A stretch of 64,000 bases of DNA from Streptomyces camponoticapitis. Its GTDB lineage: Bacteria; Actinomycetota; Actinomycetes; Streptomycetales; Streptomycetaceae. Positions 18,845 to 27,034 of the stretch are shown piece by piece. The position numbers and the translations under genes were made by a program. Location of the stretch: NCBI RefSeq assembly GCF_014646115.1, contig NZ_BMMV01000022.1:62001-126000 (forward strand). The letters run 5' to 3'. Each line of letters opens with the position of its first letter. Position 1 is the stretch's first letter. A model generated the notes under the pieces. That model made no database searches. It saw only the letters and a list, made by a program, of their open reading frames with translations, and had not been told where the DNA came from.

Positions 18845-20409
18845 CGGTTCTCCCCCACACCTTCCATGGCGGCGACCAGTTCCCGGTCGGTCCACCCGCT
18901 CCCGAACGTTGCCACCACTCGCCCGTGGAACAGGGCCAGTACGCGATCGCAGACCCGCAGATCATCCAGCTCGTCGGAGATGATCACGGCCGCGTTTCCT
19001 TCGTCGGCCACCCGGCGTACGACGCCGAGCAGCGAATCCTTCGACTTGACGTCGACGCCCGCCGTGGGGCGCAGGGCCACCAGCACGCTGGGCGCGCGGG
19101 CCAGCGCCCGCGCGACGACCACCTTCTGCTGATTGCCGCCGGAGAGGCCCGAGACCGGCTGCTCGGGCCCCGTCGTCTTGATGTCCAGCGAGGCGATCAT
19201 CGACCGGGCGAACTCCCGCGTACGGGAGGGCAGTACGGTCCCCCACGGGCCGAGCTGGTCGGCGACCGTGAGTGTGGCGTTCTCGGCGACACTGCGGTCC
19301 AGGACGAGCCCCTGGAGGTGCCGGTCCTCGGGGATGTAGCCGATCCCGGCGTCCAGCGAGTCCGGGACACTGCCCGGTCTGACCGTCCGGTCGCGTACCG
19401 CGATCCGGCCTGCCGTCGCCTTCCGCATGCCGACCAGGATCTCGCCCAGCGCGGTGTTGCCGCTGGCCGCGGCCCCGGCCACGCCGAGTACCTCACCGGG
19501 CCGCACTTCCAGGTCGAGCGGGTCGAACTCGCCCTCCAGGGCGAGCCGTTCGGTGGTCAGGATGGGCGCCACCGTCAGGTCCGGCGCCACCGCGTGCGCG
19601 GCGTGCCAGTCGGCCGCCGAGCTCGCCGCGTCGCCCGTCATTGCCGTCACCAGGTCCGCCTTGGCCAGATCGGCGACCGGCGCGGTCAGGACGTGGCGGG
19701 CGTCTCGGTAGACGGTGACGGTGCTGCACAGCTCGTACACCTCCTGGAGGTGGTGCGAGATGAAGAGGAACGCCACCCCCTGGCTCTGGAGGTCACGGAG
19801 CTTCTCGAAGAGGCTGTCGATGCCGCGGGCGTCGAGCTGGGCGGTGGGCTCGTCCAGGATGATCAGCCGGGCGCCGAACGACAGGGCGCGGGCGATCTCC
19901 ACGAACTGCCGCTGCTCGACGGCGAGATCCTTGGCCCGCGCGTTCGGGTCGACGCTGACGCCGTACTCGGCGAGCAGCTCCTCGGCGCGGGTACGCAGCC
20001 GGCGCCAGCTGATCAGGCGCCCGCCGATCCCTGAACCTTCCCTGTCCAGGCCGTAGTTGTTGAGGAAGAGATTCTCGGCGACGGTCAGGTCGGGTACGAC
20101 CATCGACTTCTGGTAGACGCAGGCGACCTTGGACTGCCAGGCCGAGATGTCGCCGAAGGCGGGCGCCGGTTCGCCGCCGAAGCTCACCTTTCCCGCGTCG
20201 GCCTCGTGGAGTCCGGTGAGGACGCTGACGAGGGTGGACTTGCCGGCGCCGTTGCGCCCGACGAGTGCGTGGGACTCGCCCGGCGCGACGGTCAGCCGGA
20301 CACCGTCGAGCGCCACGGTGGGACCGAAGCGCTTGACGATGCCCTCCGCGTGGACGGCGGGCGCCGCCGCTGCCGGCGCCCCGGCCGCAGGTGCCTGGGC
20401 CTGGTTCAT
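18841..20409 (-). CDS. Sugar ABC transporter ATP-binding protein, RbsA/CUT2 family, two ABC modules
   Basis: A 522-residue tandem ATPase. The first module has Walker A VGRNGAGKST, and its Walker B is LIILDEPTAQLDA. In the second module Walker A is degenerate (VAGAAASGNTA) and Walker B reads LVALRPTAGVDV, where the catalytic Glu is replaced by Arg; the signature LSGGNQQKVVVARAL is intact. One weak and one active site is common in CUT2 ATPases. The N-terminal 25 residues are Ala/Pro-rich. It starts 2 nt after the binding-protein stop and overlaps the permease by 4 nt. It energises sugar import on the cytoplasmic side. Confidence 0.93.
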   Translation of the reverse strand: MNQAQAPAAGAPAAAAPAVHAEGIVKRFGPTVALDGVRLTVAPGESHALVGRNGAGKSTLVSVLTGLHEADAGKVSFGGEPAPAFGDISAWQSKVACVYQKSMVVPDLTVAENLFLNNYGLDREGSGIGGRLISWRRLRTRAEELLAEYGVSVDPNARAKDLAVEQRQFVEIARALSFGARLIILDEPTAQLDARGIDSLFEKLRDLQSQGVAFLFISHHLQEVYELCSTVTVYRDARHVLTAPVADLAKADLVTAMTGDAASSAADWHAAHAVAPDLTVAPILTTERLALEGEFDPLDLEVRPGEVLGVAGAAASGNTALGEILVGMRKATAGRIAVRDRTVRPGSVPDSLDAGIGYIPEDRHLQGLVLDRSVAENATLTVADQLGPWGTVLPSRTREFARSMIASLDIKTTGPEQPVSGLSGGNQQKVVVARALARAPSVLVALRPTAGVDVKSKDSLLGVVRRVADEGNAAVIISDELDDLRVCDRVLALFHGRVVATFGSGWTDRELVAAMEGVGENR

Positions 20410-20411
20410 GG

Positions 20412-21482
20412 TTAGCTCTTCTTCTCCAGCTGGTTGGCCCACAGCGCCTTGTCGTCCACGTTCTCCTTGGTCACCAGGGGCGCGGGAAGCTGGTCCTCGT
20501 AACCGTTCGGGATCTTGATGATGTTGGAGTCGTGGTCGGTCGGACCCTCCTTGGGGGTCTTCCCGGCCAGCGCCTCCTTCGCGTAGTACAGCGCGTACTT
20601 GGCGTACAGGTCGGCCGGCTGCGAGACGGTGGCGTCGATCTTGCCCTCCCGGATCGCGTCCAGCTCCTCCGGGATGCCGTCGTTGGAGATGATCGTGATG
20701 TGGCCCTTCTCCCCCGCCGGCTTGAGGAGCTTCTTCTGCTCCAGGAGGGCGAGGGTGGGCTGCAGGAAGACGCCGCCCGCCTGCATGTAGATGCCGTTCA
20801 GGTCCGGGTGCGCGGCGAGCGTGGACTGGAGCTTGGCCGACGCCACCTCACCCTTCCACTCGGTGGCGAGCTCGAACACCTCGATGTCGGGGAACTTCTC
20901 GTCCATGCAGCTCTTGAACGCCTCCGAGCGGTCACGGCCGTTGATGGAGGAGAGGTCGCCCTGGAACTCGGCGACCTTGCCCTTGCCGCCCAGCTGCTCG
21001 CCGAGGTACTCGCAGGCCTTCTGGCCGTACGCGCGGTTGTCGGCCCGCACGACCATGTAGACGTCGCCCTTGTCGGGGCGGGTGTCGACGCTGACGACGG
21101 GGATCTTCTTCTCGTTCAGCTCGGCCAGCGTCTCGGCTATCGCGCCGGTGTCCTGCGGGGCCATGACCACGGCCTTGGCACCCTGGTCGGTGAATGCCTG
21201 GACGTTGGAGACGAGCTTGCCGATGTCGTTCTGCGAGTTGGTCAGCGACAGCGCGTCGATCTCCTCGTCCTTGACGCCGGACTCGATGTACTGCTGGTAG
21301 GAGTTCCAGAAGTCGCTGTCACTGCGCGGCAGGTCGATGCCGACCTTGCCGCCACCGCCGTCTCCGCTCTCCGAGTCACGGTTGCAGCCCGCGAGGGCCG
21401 TGACGGCGAGCAGCGCGGCACAGGCCGCGGCGCTCGTACGCAGTACCGTGCGTGGGGATCGCCCCACAGGGTGTCGCAGCAT
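20412..21482 (-). CDS. Sugar-binding lipoprotein, RbsB family
   Basis: A 356-residue periplasmic-binding-type protein (Peripla_BP_4). The signal peptide ends in lipobox LAGC, so it is a surface lipoprotein. The body shows the family pattern KVGIDLPRSDSDFWNSYQQY, FTDQGAKAVVMAPQDTGAI and ELDAIREGKIDATVSQPAD. I chose ATG 21482, preceded by AAGGACGG; the 13-codon longer form lacks a site. It is the ligand-capture part of the CUT2 importer in this operon. Ligand inferred: L-fucose, L-fuconate or a related 6-deoxy sugar acid. Confidence 0.9.
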   Translation of the reverse strand: MLRHPVGRSPRTVLRTSAAACAALLAVTALAGCNRDSESGDGGGGKVGIDLPRSDSDFWNSYQQYIESGVKDEEIDALSLTNSQNDIGKLVSNVQAFTDQGAKAVVMAPQDTGAIAETLAELNEKKIPVVSVDTRPDKGDVYMVVRADNRAYGQKACEYLGEQLGGKGKVAEFQGDLSSINGRDRSEAFKSCMDEKFPDIEVFELATEWKGEVASAKLQSTLAAHPDLNGIYMQAGGVFLQPTLALLEQKKLLKPAGEKGHITIISNDGIPEELDAIREGKIDATVSQPADLYAKYALYYAKEALAGKTPKEGPTDHDSNIIKIPNGYEDQLPAPLVTKENVDDKALWANQLEKKS

Positions 21483-21523
21483 GGTTTTTCCGTCCTTGGA
21501 TGAGTGTCGGCTCAGGCTCAAAC

Positions 21524-22312
21524 TCAGGGCGTGGCGGGGCGCAGACGAAGGCCCTGCATTCCGCCGTCGACCGCGAGCGCCGTGCCCGTGACGGCGGCGG
21601 CGGCGGGGCTGGCGAGGTAGGCGACCGCCGCGGCGACCTCGTCCGCGCTGACCAGCCGGCCCGTGGGCTGGCGCGCTTCGAGGGCGGCGCGTTCGGCCAC
21701 CGGGTCGGGTGCCTGGTCGAGCAGGCGGCCGACCCAGGGGGTGTCCGCGGTACCGGGGTTGACGCAGTTGACGCGTACGCCTTCACGGATGTGGTCGGCG
21801 GCCATCGCGAGGGTCAGCGACTGCACCGCGCCCTTGCTGGCGCTGTACAGGGCGCGCTGCGGCAGCCCCGCCGTGGCGGCGATGGAGCAGGTGTGGGTGA
21901 TCGAGACGCAGCCGGGCCGGTCGGTGGCGGCGCGCCGCAGATGGGGCAGGGCGTGGCGCGCGGTGCGGACCATGCCGAGGACGTTGATGTCGAGGACCCG
22001 CAGCCATTCCGCGTCGTCGTTGTCGGTGACGGTGCCGATGGCGCCGATCCCGGCGTTGGAGACCACGGTGTGCAGGGCGCCGAACTCGGCGGCGGCCGCG
22101 TCGACCGCCGCACGGACGGCGTCGTCGTCGGTCACGTCGGCCTTGAGCGCCAGAGTGCCCGCGGGGGCCGACGCGGTGTCCCGGTCGAGTACGGCGACGC
22201 GCGCGCCGCGCGCGAGCAGCAGGGTCGCGATGGCCGCCCCGATGCCGGACGCGCCGCCGGTGACGAGGGCGCCCAGGCCCGCGAAGTCTCCTGTGTCCTG
22301 TGCCGCGGTCAT
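21524..22312 (-). CDS. SDR family oxidoreductase, probable 2-keto-3-deoxy-L-fuconate dehydrogenase
   Basis: A 262-residue classical short-chain dehydrogenase. The cofactor motif is TGGASGIG, followed by VVSNAG and the active-site YSASKGA, ending GTALAVDGGMQG. The Asp in AVLDRD after the second strand favours NAD over NADP. Its ATG overlaps the stop of the L-fuconate dehydratase gene as ATGA, so the two are coupled. In the Xanthomonas-type non-phosphorylated fucose pathway an SDR oxidises the dehydratase product 2-keto-3-deoxy-L-fuconate, which is the most likely role here (inference from context). Confidence 0.87.
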   Translation of the reverse strand: MTAAQDTGDFAGLGALVTGGASGIGAAIATLLLARGARVAVLDRDTASAPAGTLALKADVTDDDAVRAAVDAAAAEFGALHTVVSNAGIGAIGTVTDNDDAEWLRVLDINVLGMVRTARHALPHLRRAATDRPGCVSITHTCSIAATAGLPQRALYSASKGAVQSLTLAMAADHIREGVRVNCVNPGTADTPWVGRLLDQAPDPVAERAALEARQPTGRLVSADEVAAAVAYLASPAAAAVTGTALAVDGGMQGLRLRPATP

Positions 22313-23628
22313 GAGTTGACCTCCTCGGTGGTGCGGCGGGCCTGCCAGACGGGCCCTTCCGGATAGCGGTGCGCGGCCATCGACTCCGGGTGCATCCGCG
22401 CGGAGAAGCCCGGGGCGCCCGGCGCGACGTAGCGGCCGGAGTCGATCACCACGGGGTCGGTGAAGTGCTCGTGGAGGTGGTCGACGTATTCGATCACACG
22501 GTCCTCCCAGGTGCCCGAGACGGCAACGTAGTCGAACATGGCCAGATGCTGGACCAGTTCGCACAGTCCGACCCCGCCCGCGTGCGGGCAGACCGGCTTG
22601 CCGTACTTGGCGGCGAGGAGCAGGATCGCCAGGTTCTCGTTGACGCCGGCGACGCGCGCGGCGTCGATCTGGACGAAGTCGACGGCCTCGGCCTGGAGCA
22701 GCTGCTTGAACACGACGCGGTTGGCGACGTGTTCGCCGGTGGCGACCTTGACCGGCTGGCCGGCCCGGACGGCGGCGTGGCCGAGGATGTCGTCGGGGCT
22801 GGTGGGCTCCTCGATCCAGTGCGGCTCGTGCGGGGCCAGCGCGGTCATCCAGCGGATCGCGTCGGGCACGTCCCAGCGCTGGTTGGCGTCGACGGCGATA
22901 CGGATGTCGGGGCCGACCGCCGCGCGGGCCAGCTTCATCCGCCGTACGTCGTCGTCCAGGTCGCCGCCCACCTTGAGCTTGATCTGCTGGAATCCGTCGG
23001 CGACGGCCTGTTCGGCGAGGGTGACGAGCTTGTTGTCGTCGTAGCCGAGCCAGCCGGGCGAGGTGGTGTACGCGGGGTAGCCCTCGGCGCGCAGCCGGGC
23101 GGCGCGCTCGGCGCGGCCGGGCTCGGCGGCGCGCAGGATCTCCAGCGCCTCGGCCGGGGTGAGGGCGTCGGTGAGATAGCGGAAGTCGACGAGCGAGACG
23201 AGCTCCTCGGGCGTCATGCCGGCCAGGAACTCCCAGACGGGCAGGCCCGCCGCCTTGGCGGCGAGGTCCCACGCGGCGTTGATGACCGCGCCCGCGGCCA
23301 TGTGCATGACGCCCTTCTCCGGGCCGAGCCAGCGCAGCTGCGAGTCATGGGTGAGCTCGATGTGGAGCGCGGCGAGATCGGCGGCGGTACGCGGTGCCCG
23401 GCGGCCGACCACGTACGGCCGCAGTGCCTCGATGGCGGCGGCGAGCACGTCGTTGCCACGGCCTATGGTGAAGCAGAAACCGTGGCCCTCGGCGCCCTCG
23501 TCGGTGCGCAGGACCACATATGCCGCGGAGTAGTCGGGGTCGGGGTTCATGGCGTCCGAGCCGTCGAGCTGTTCCGAGGTGGGGAAGCGGATGTCGTGTA
23601 CCCCGAACTCTGTGACGGTCTGACTCAC
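22309..23628 (-). CDS. fucD: L-fuconate dehydratase, enolase superfamily
   Basis: A 439-residue enzyme that dehydrates L-fuconate to 2-keto-3-deoxy-L-fuconate. It closely follows the characterised Xanthomonas enzyme as I recall it, including FPTSEQLDGSDAMNPDPDYS near the start, which sets this subfamily apart from other mandelate-racemase relatives. Catalytic Lys lies in IKLKVGGD, the metal ligands are in IAVDANQRWD, WIEEPTSPDD and GEHVANR, and the general-acid His is in CPHAGGVGLCE. It is the first gene of the operon reading into the SDR and the CUT2 importer. Its promoter carries the FadR-type operator. No fucose dehydrogenase or lactonase is adjacent, so either L-fuconate itself is imported or those steps are encoded elsewhere. 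Confidence 0.93.
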   Translation of the reverse strand: MSQTVTEFGVHDIRFPTSEQLDGSDAMNPDPDYSAAYVVLRTDEGAEGHGFCFTIGRGNDVLAAAIEALRPYVVGRRAPRTAADLAALHIELTHDSQLRWLGPEKGVMHMAAGAVINAAWDLAAKAAGLPVWEFLAGMTPEELVSLVDFRYLTDALTPAEALEILRAAEPGRAERAARLRAEGYPAYTTSPGWLGYDDNKLVTLAEQAVADGFQQIKLKVGGDLDDDVRRMKLARAAVGPDIRIAVDANQRWDVPDAIRWMTALAPHEPHWIEEPTSPDDILGHAAVRAGQPVKVATGEHVANRVVFKQLLQAEAVDFVQIDAARVAGVNENLAILLLAAKYGKPVCPHAGGVGLCELVQHLAMFDYVAVSGTWEDRVIEYVDHLHEHFTDPVVIDSGRYVAPGAPGFSARMHPESMAAHRYPEGPVWQARRTTEEVNS

Positions 23629-23647
23629 TGCACGCCCCCTGAGAAGA

Positions 23648-23677
23648 ACATCGGACCTCTTCGGTCATCCGATGTAT
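23648..23677. promoter_or_regulatory. Operator region of the fuconate operon
   Basis: ACATCGGA (23648-23655) and TCCGATGT (23668-23675) form a perfect 8-bp inverted repeat with 12 nt between. The right part, 23663-23677, matches the palindrome at 17036-17050 at 12 of 15 positions. It lies 20-50 bp upstream of the dehydratase start codon, suited to repression by the FadR-type regulator. Confidence 0.7.
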
Positions 23678-23882
23678 AGCGTCGTTGAGGGGTAAACGTC
23701 CAGGGGCGGAACGAAATTTACGGTTACAGCTCGGATGAATTCTCTGATTCCCGGATCGGCATCCCCAGCCATGCCCAGCGACGCGGAAGTTCACCCACGC
23801 GTGCATGGGGGCTGCGGGACGGTAGCTGAGAAGCCGTAAGGTTGGTCCGTACGTTCAGAGCACACTTCGGAAGGAGGCCTGG

Positions 23883-24950
23883 GTGATCGAGCTCGAGGGG
23901 GTACCCGAGCTGATCGACCCGGTCATGGTGGCCGCGTTCGAGGGCTGGAACGACGCCGGCGACGCGGCGTCCACCGCGGTCGGACATCTGGACCGGGAGT
24001 GGAAGGGCGAGGTGTTCGCGGCGCTGGACGCCGAGGACTACTACGACTTCCAGGTCAACCGGCCCACGGTCTATCTGGACGGCGGAGCGCGGAAGATCGT
24101 CTGGCCCACGACCCGGCTCTCCGTGGTCCGGGTCGGCGGCGAGAAACCCCGTGACCTGGTGCTGGTCCGCGGGATCGAACCGTCCATGCGCTGGCGCTCC
24201 TTCTGCAACGAGATCCTGGGCTTCGCCCATGAGCTGGGCGTGGAGATGGTGGTGATCCTGGGCGCGCTGCTCGGCGACACCCCGCACACCCGCCCGGTGC
24301 CGGTCAGCGGCGTGACCTCGGACGCGGACCTGGCCAGGACGATGGACCTGGAGGAGACCCGGTACGAGGGCCCGACCGGCATCGTCGGCATCCTCCAGGA
24401 GGCGTGCACGCACGCGGGTGTGCCTGCGGTGAGCCTCTGGGCCGCCGTACCGCACTACGTCTCGCAGCCGCCCAACCCGAAGGCGACGCTGGCCCTGCTG
24501 AACCGGCTGGAGGATCTGATCGGGCTGCGGATCCCGCTGGGCGAACTGGCGGAGGACGCGCGGGCGTGGCAGCTGGGGGTCGACCAACTGGCCGCCGAGG
24601 ACAGCGAGGTGGCGGAGTACGTCCAGTCGCTGGAGGAGGCGCGCGACACCGCGGAGCTGCCGGAGGCGTCGGGCGAGGCCATCGCGCGGGAGTTCGAGCG
24701 GTATCTGCGCCGGCGTGACGGCGGTCCCGGCCAGTCGCCCGGCGGGCACGCCACGGAGACGGGCGAGGGCTCGGGGACGTATCTGCGCGACACGTCGGGG
24801 CCCGGCCGCGGCCGCCCGCCACGCCCTCCCCGCACCGGCCCCGACACCGGCGCCGGACCCGAGCCGGGCACCGGCCCGGACCGGGAGCCGGGTCCGGGCA
24901 AGGGGAACGGCGACACGAACGGCAACGACGAGGATTCCTCGGACGACTGA
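23883..24950 (+). CDS. parJ: PAC2 family protein, ParA-interacting ParJ homologue
   Basis: A 355-residue protein with an N-terminal PAC2 domain (about residues 10-230; DPVMVAAFEGWNDAGDAAS, VVILGALLGDTPHTRPV), the fold of proteasome-assembly chaperone 2. The last 90 residues are Gly/Pro/Arg-rich and disordered, ending in an acidic tail. In S. coelicolor the homologue SCO1662, as I recall, was shown to bind ParA and affect its polymerisation during sporulation septation, hence ParJ. The GTG start is preceded by GGAAGGAGG. A -10-like TAAGGT lies about 45 bp upstream of the start codon. It diverges from the fuconate operon. Confidence 0.85.
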   Translation: MIELEGVPELIDPVMVAAFEGWNDAGDAASTAVGHLDREWKGEVFAALDAEDYYDFQVNRPTVYLDGGARKIVWPTTRLSVVRVGGEKPRDLVLVRGIEPSMRWRSFCNEILGFAHELGVEMVVILGALLGDTPHTRPVPVSGVTSDADLARTMDLEETRYEGPTGIVGILQEACTHAGVPAVSLWAAVPHYVSQPPNPKATLALLNRLEDLIGLRIPLGELAEDARAWQLGVDQLAAEDSEVAEYVQSLEEARDTAELPEASGEAIAREFERYLRRRDGGPGQSPGGHATETGEGSGTYLRDTSGPGRGRPPRPPRTGPDTGAGPEPGTGPDREPGPGKGNGDTNGNDEDSSDD

Positions 24951-24954
24951 GCGC

Positions 24955-24980
24955 GGTCCCGGGTCGCGAGGCCCGGGACC
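24955..24980 (+). terminator. Terminator after parJ
   Basis: GGTCCCGGG and CCCGGGACC form a 9-bp perfect stem with an 8-nt loop just 5 bp beyond the parJ stop. Confidence 0.7.
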
Positions 24981-25025
24981 CGGCCCGCCCCGGCCGTCGT
25001 GGCCTCGGTTCCGTCACGAACTGAT

Positions 25026-25040
25026 GGGTTCTCAGAACCC
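25026..25040. promoter_or_regulatory. Short palindrome before the small protein gene
   Basis: GGGTTC-TCA-GAACCC is a perfect 6-3-6 dyad 75 bp upstream of the next start codon, in its presumed promoter. It could be a regulator site. Confidence 0.35.
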
Positions 25041-25114
25041 TCCGCGAACCCGATCCACAGTGAGTCCCGGATCACTGGCACACACTCAGCACACCATCGT
25101 CCGCGGGGGGGCTC

Positions 25115-25534
25115 ATGATGGACCCGATCGTGCTGGCAGCGGGAACCGCGCTCGTGAGCGCCATGGCCACGGACGCCTGGCAGCAGGCCCGGGCCGCGAC
25201 GGTCGGCCTGTGGCGCAGGACGCGCCCCGAGCGCGCCGACCGGATCGGGGCCGAACTCGACGTCCCGCGCGGTCAGGTGCTCGCCGCGCGAGAGGCCGAC
25301 GACGAGGACACCGAGCAAACACTGACCGGCGCCTGGCGTCTGCATCCGCATGACCTCCTGCGCGAAACCCCCGGCCTCGCCGCCGAGCTCCAGCGCCTGC
25401 TGGACGAGCACCTCACCCCGGCGCTCCCGGAGAGCGGACAGGCCCGGACCCGGTCGGTCGTCATGAAGGCCGAGGCCCACGACAACTCCCGGGTGTACAT
25501 GGCGGGTGGGGACCAGCACATCACGGGCGCGTGA
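25115..25534 (+). CDS. Small helical protein with a C-terminal amyloid-like motif
   Basis: A 139-residue protein of a kind common in Streptomyces but of unknown role. Residues 1-35 (MDPIVLAAGTALVSAMATD and on) form an amphipathic or membrane-active helix, followed by an Arg/Glu-rich helical stretch to about residue 105. The last 20 residues contain NSRVYMAGGDQHITGA. In relatives this tail usually reads RVYQAGRDQHI (from memory), a pattern like the amyloid signalling motifs placed at the C-terminus of bacterial Bell-domain effectors. No NLR-type gene is adjacent. The ribosome site is only a G-run. It separates parJ from mshC and is likely an insertion in the core gene order. Confidence 0.65.
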   Translation: MMDPIVLAAGTALVSAMATDAWQQARAATVGLWRRTRPERADRIGAELDVPRGQVLAAREADDEDTEQTLTGAWRLHPHDLLRETPGLAAELQRLLDEHLTPALPESGQARTRSVVMKAEAHDNSRVYMAGGDQHITGA

Positions 25535-25672
25535 ACGCACCCTCCCCCGAGGCGCCGGGCCACGACGTGACGGCGGACATGGCCCGCGCCTCCGGGTACC
25601 TGGCGCGCGCCGCGGTGGGCACGCTCAGCCCCTGGACCGTGTGCCCGCCGCGGCGGGCACACGCAGCACGCC

Positions 25673-26902
25673 CTAGAGAGCCACTCCCAGCAGCGCGTCC
25701 ACCGTGCGGGACACCACTCCCGGCGCCCCTTCGTCCGTACCCCCCGTGGACTCCTGGAGCGCGGCCCAGCGGTCGACCGCCGCCAGTGCCGCCGGGGCGT
25801 CCAGATCGTTCGACAGGGCCTCGCGGACCTCTTCCACCAGTTCCTGTGCCGGAGGGCCGTCGGGACGGGACACGGCGGCGCGCCAGCGTGCCAGACGCTC
25901 CACCGCCGTTTCGAGGACCTCGTCCGTCCACTCCCAGTCGGAGCGGTAGTGGTGCGCGAGCAGCGCGAGCCGGATCGCGGCCGGGTCCACGCCCTCGTGA
26001 CGCAGGGTGGAGACGAAGACCAGATTGCCCTTGGACTTGGACATCTTCTCGCCGTCGAGCGCGACCATCCCGGCGTGCACGTACGTCTTGGCGAACGGGT
26101 GCACGCCGGTCAGCGTCTGTGCGTGCGAGGCGCCCATCTCGTGGTGCGGGAAGGCCAGATCGCTGCCGCCGCCCTGGACGTCGAAGCCCATGCCGAGGTG
26201 GTCGAGGGCGATGGCCACACACTCGATGTGCCAGCCCGGCCGGCCGTGGCCGAGGCTGCCGCCGTCCCAGCTGGGCTCGCCCTCGCGGGCCGACAGCCAG
26301 AGGATCGGGTCGAGCGGGTTCTTCTTGCCGGGGCGTTCCGGGTCGCCGCCGCGCTCGGCGGAGAGGAGCCGCATCGCTTCCGCGTCGAGACCGGAGACCT
26401 CGCCGAAGTGCGGGTCGGCCTCGACGGAGAAGTAGACGTCGCCCTCCAGTACGTACGCGGCGCCGATCTCGCAGAGCCGCTCTACGAGGGGCACGATGCC
26501 CGGTATCGCCTCCACCGCTCCGATGTAGTGCTGCGGCGGCAGCATGCGCAGCGCCGTCATGTCCTCACGGAAGAGGGCGGTCTCACGCTCCGCGAGCCCG
26601 GTCCAGTCCTCACCGTCGCGGGCCGCCCGTTCGAGGAGCGGGTCGTCGATGTCGGTGACGTTCTGGACGTACTGGATCTGCCGCTTGGTGTCGAGCCAGA
26701 CGCGCTGCACGAGGTCGAACGCGTTGTAGGTCGCGGCGTGCCCGATGTGCGTCGCGTCGTACGGCGTGATGCCGCAGACGTAGATACGGGCGACGGGTCC
26801 GGGGGCGACGGTGACGGGGCCACCGGTCGCTGTGTCGTGAATCCGGAGGTCGCGGCCCTTGCCGGGCAGGGCGGGGACGTCGGAAGCGGGCCAGGCATGC
26901 AT
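25673..26902 (-). CDS. mshC: Cysteine:1-D-myo-inosityl 2-amino-2-deoxy-alpha-D-glucopyranoside ligase
   Basis: A 409-residue ATP-dependent ligase of mycothiol synthesis. It adds cysteine to glucosaminyl-inositol through a cysteinyl adenylate. It is a paralogue of cysteinyl-tRNA synthetase: the nucleotide motifs are THIGHA and KMSKSKGN, and the zinc ligands include the Cys in YVCGITPYDATH, a Cys in WHIECVAI and the His of FPHHEMGAS. It lacks the C-terminal tRNA-anticodon domain, which sets it apart from CysS. The start MHAWPASDVPALPGKGRDLR is the usual MshC opening. It lies downstream of the kinase-like/DUF3090/phosphatase genes on the same strand, the conserved actinobacterial arrangement. 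Confidence 0.96.
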   Translation of the reverse strand: MHAWPASDVPALPGKGRDLRIHDTATGGPVTVAPGPVARIYVCGITPYDATHIGHAATYNAFDLVQRVWLDTKRQIQYVQNVTDIDDPLLERAARDGEDWTGLAERETALFREDMTALRMLPPQHYIGAVEAIPGIVPLVERLCEIGAAYVLEGDVYFSVEADPHFGEVSGLDAEAMRLLSAERGGDPERPGKKNPLDPILWLSAREGEPSWDGGSLGHGRPGWHIECVAIALDHLGMGFDVQGGGSDLAFPHHEMGASHAQTLTGVHPFAKTYVHAGMVALDGEKMSKSKGNLVFVSTLRHEGVDPAAIRLALLAHHYRSDWEWTDEVLETAVERLARWRAAVSRPDGPPAQELVEEVREALSNDLDAPAALAAVDRWAALQESTGGTDEGAPGVVSRTVDALLGVAL

Positions 26903-27034
26903 GTCATGAGCGTAACCGGACGTTGCTTCCGGCTACGAACCGGACCGGCGCTGTTGTCCGATTCCGCGCCCTTGCATGATCGGCCTGTTGGTGCATGGCC
27001 GCTACACCGGCCCGGACGTACCTGTGCGGCCGGA

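Noticed and set aside
25673..26902. Reading mshC as a second cysteinyl-tRNA synthetase
   Set aside because: The length (409 residues), the missing anticodon-binding domain and the MshC-type N-terminus favour the mycothiol ligase.
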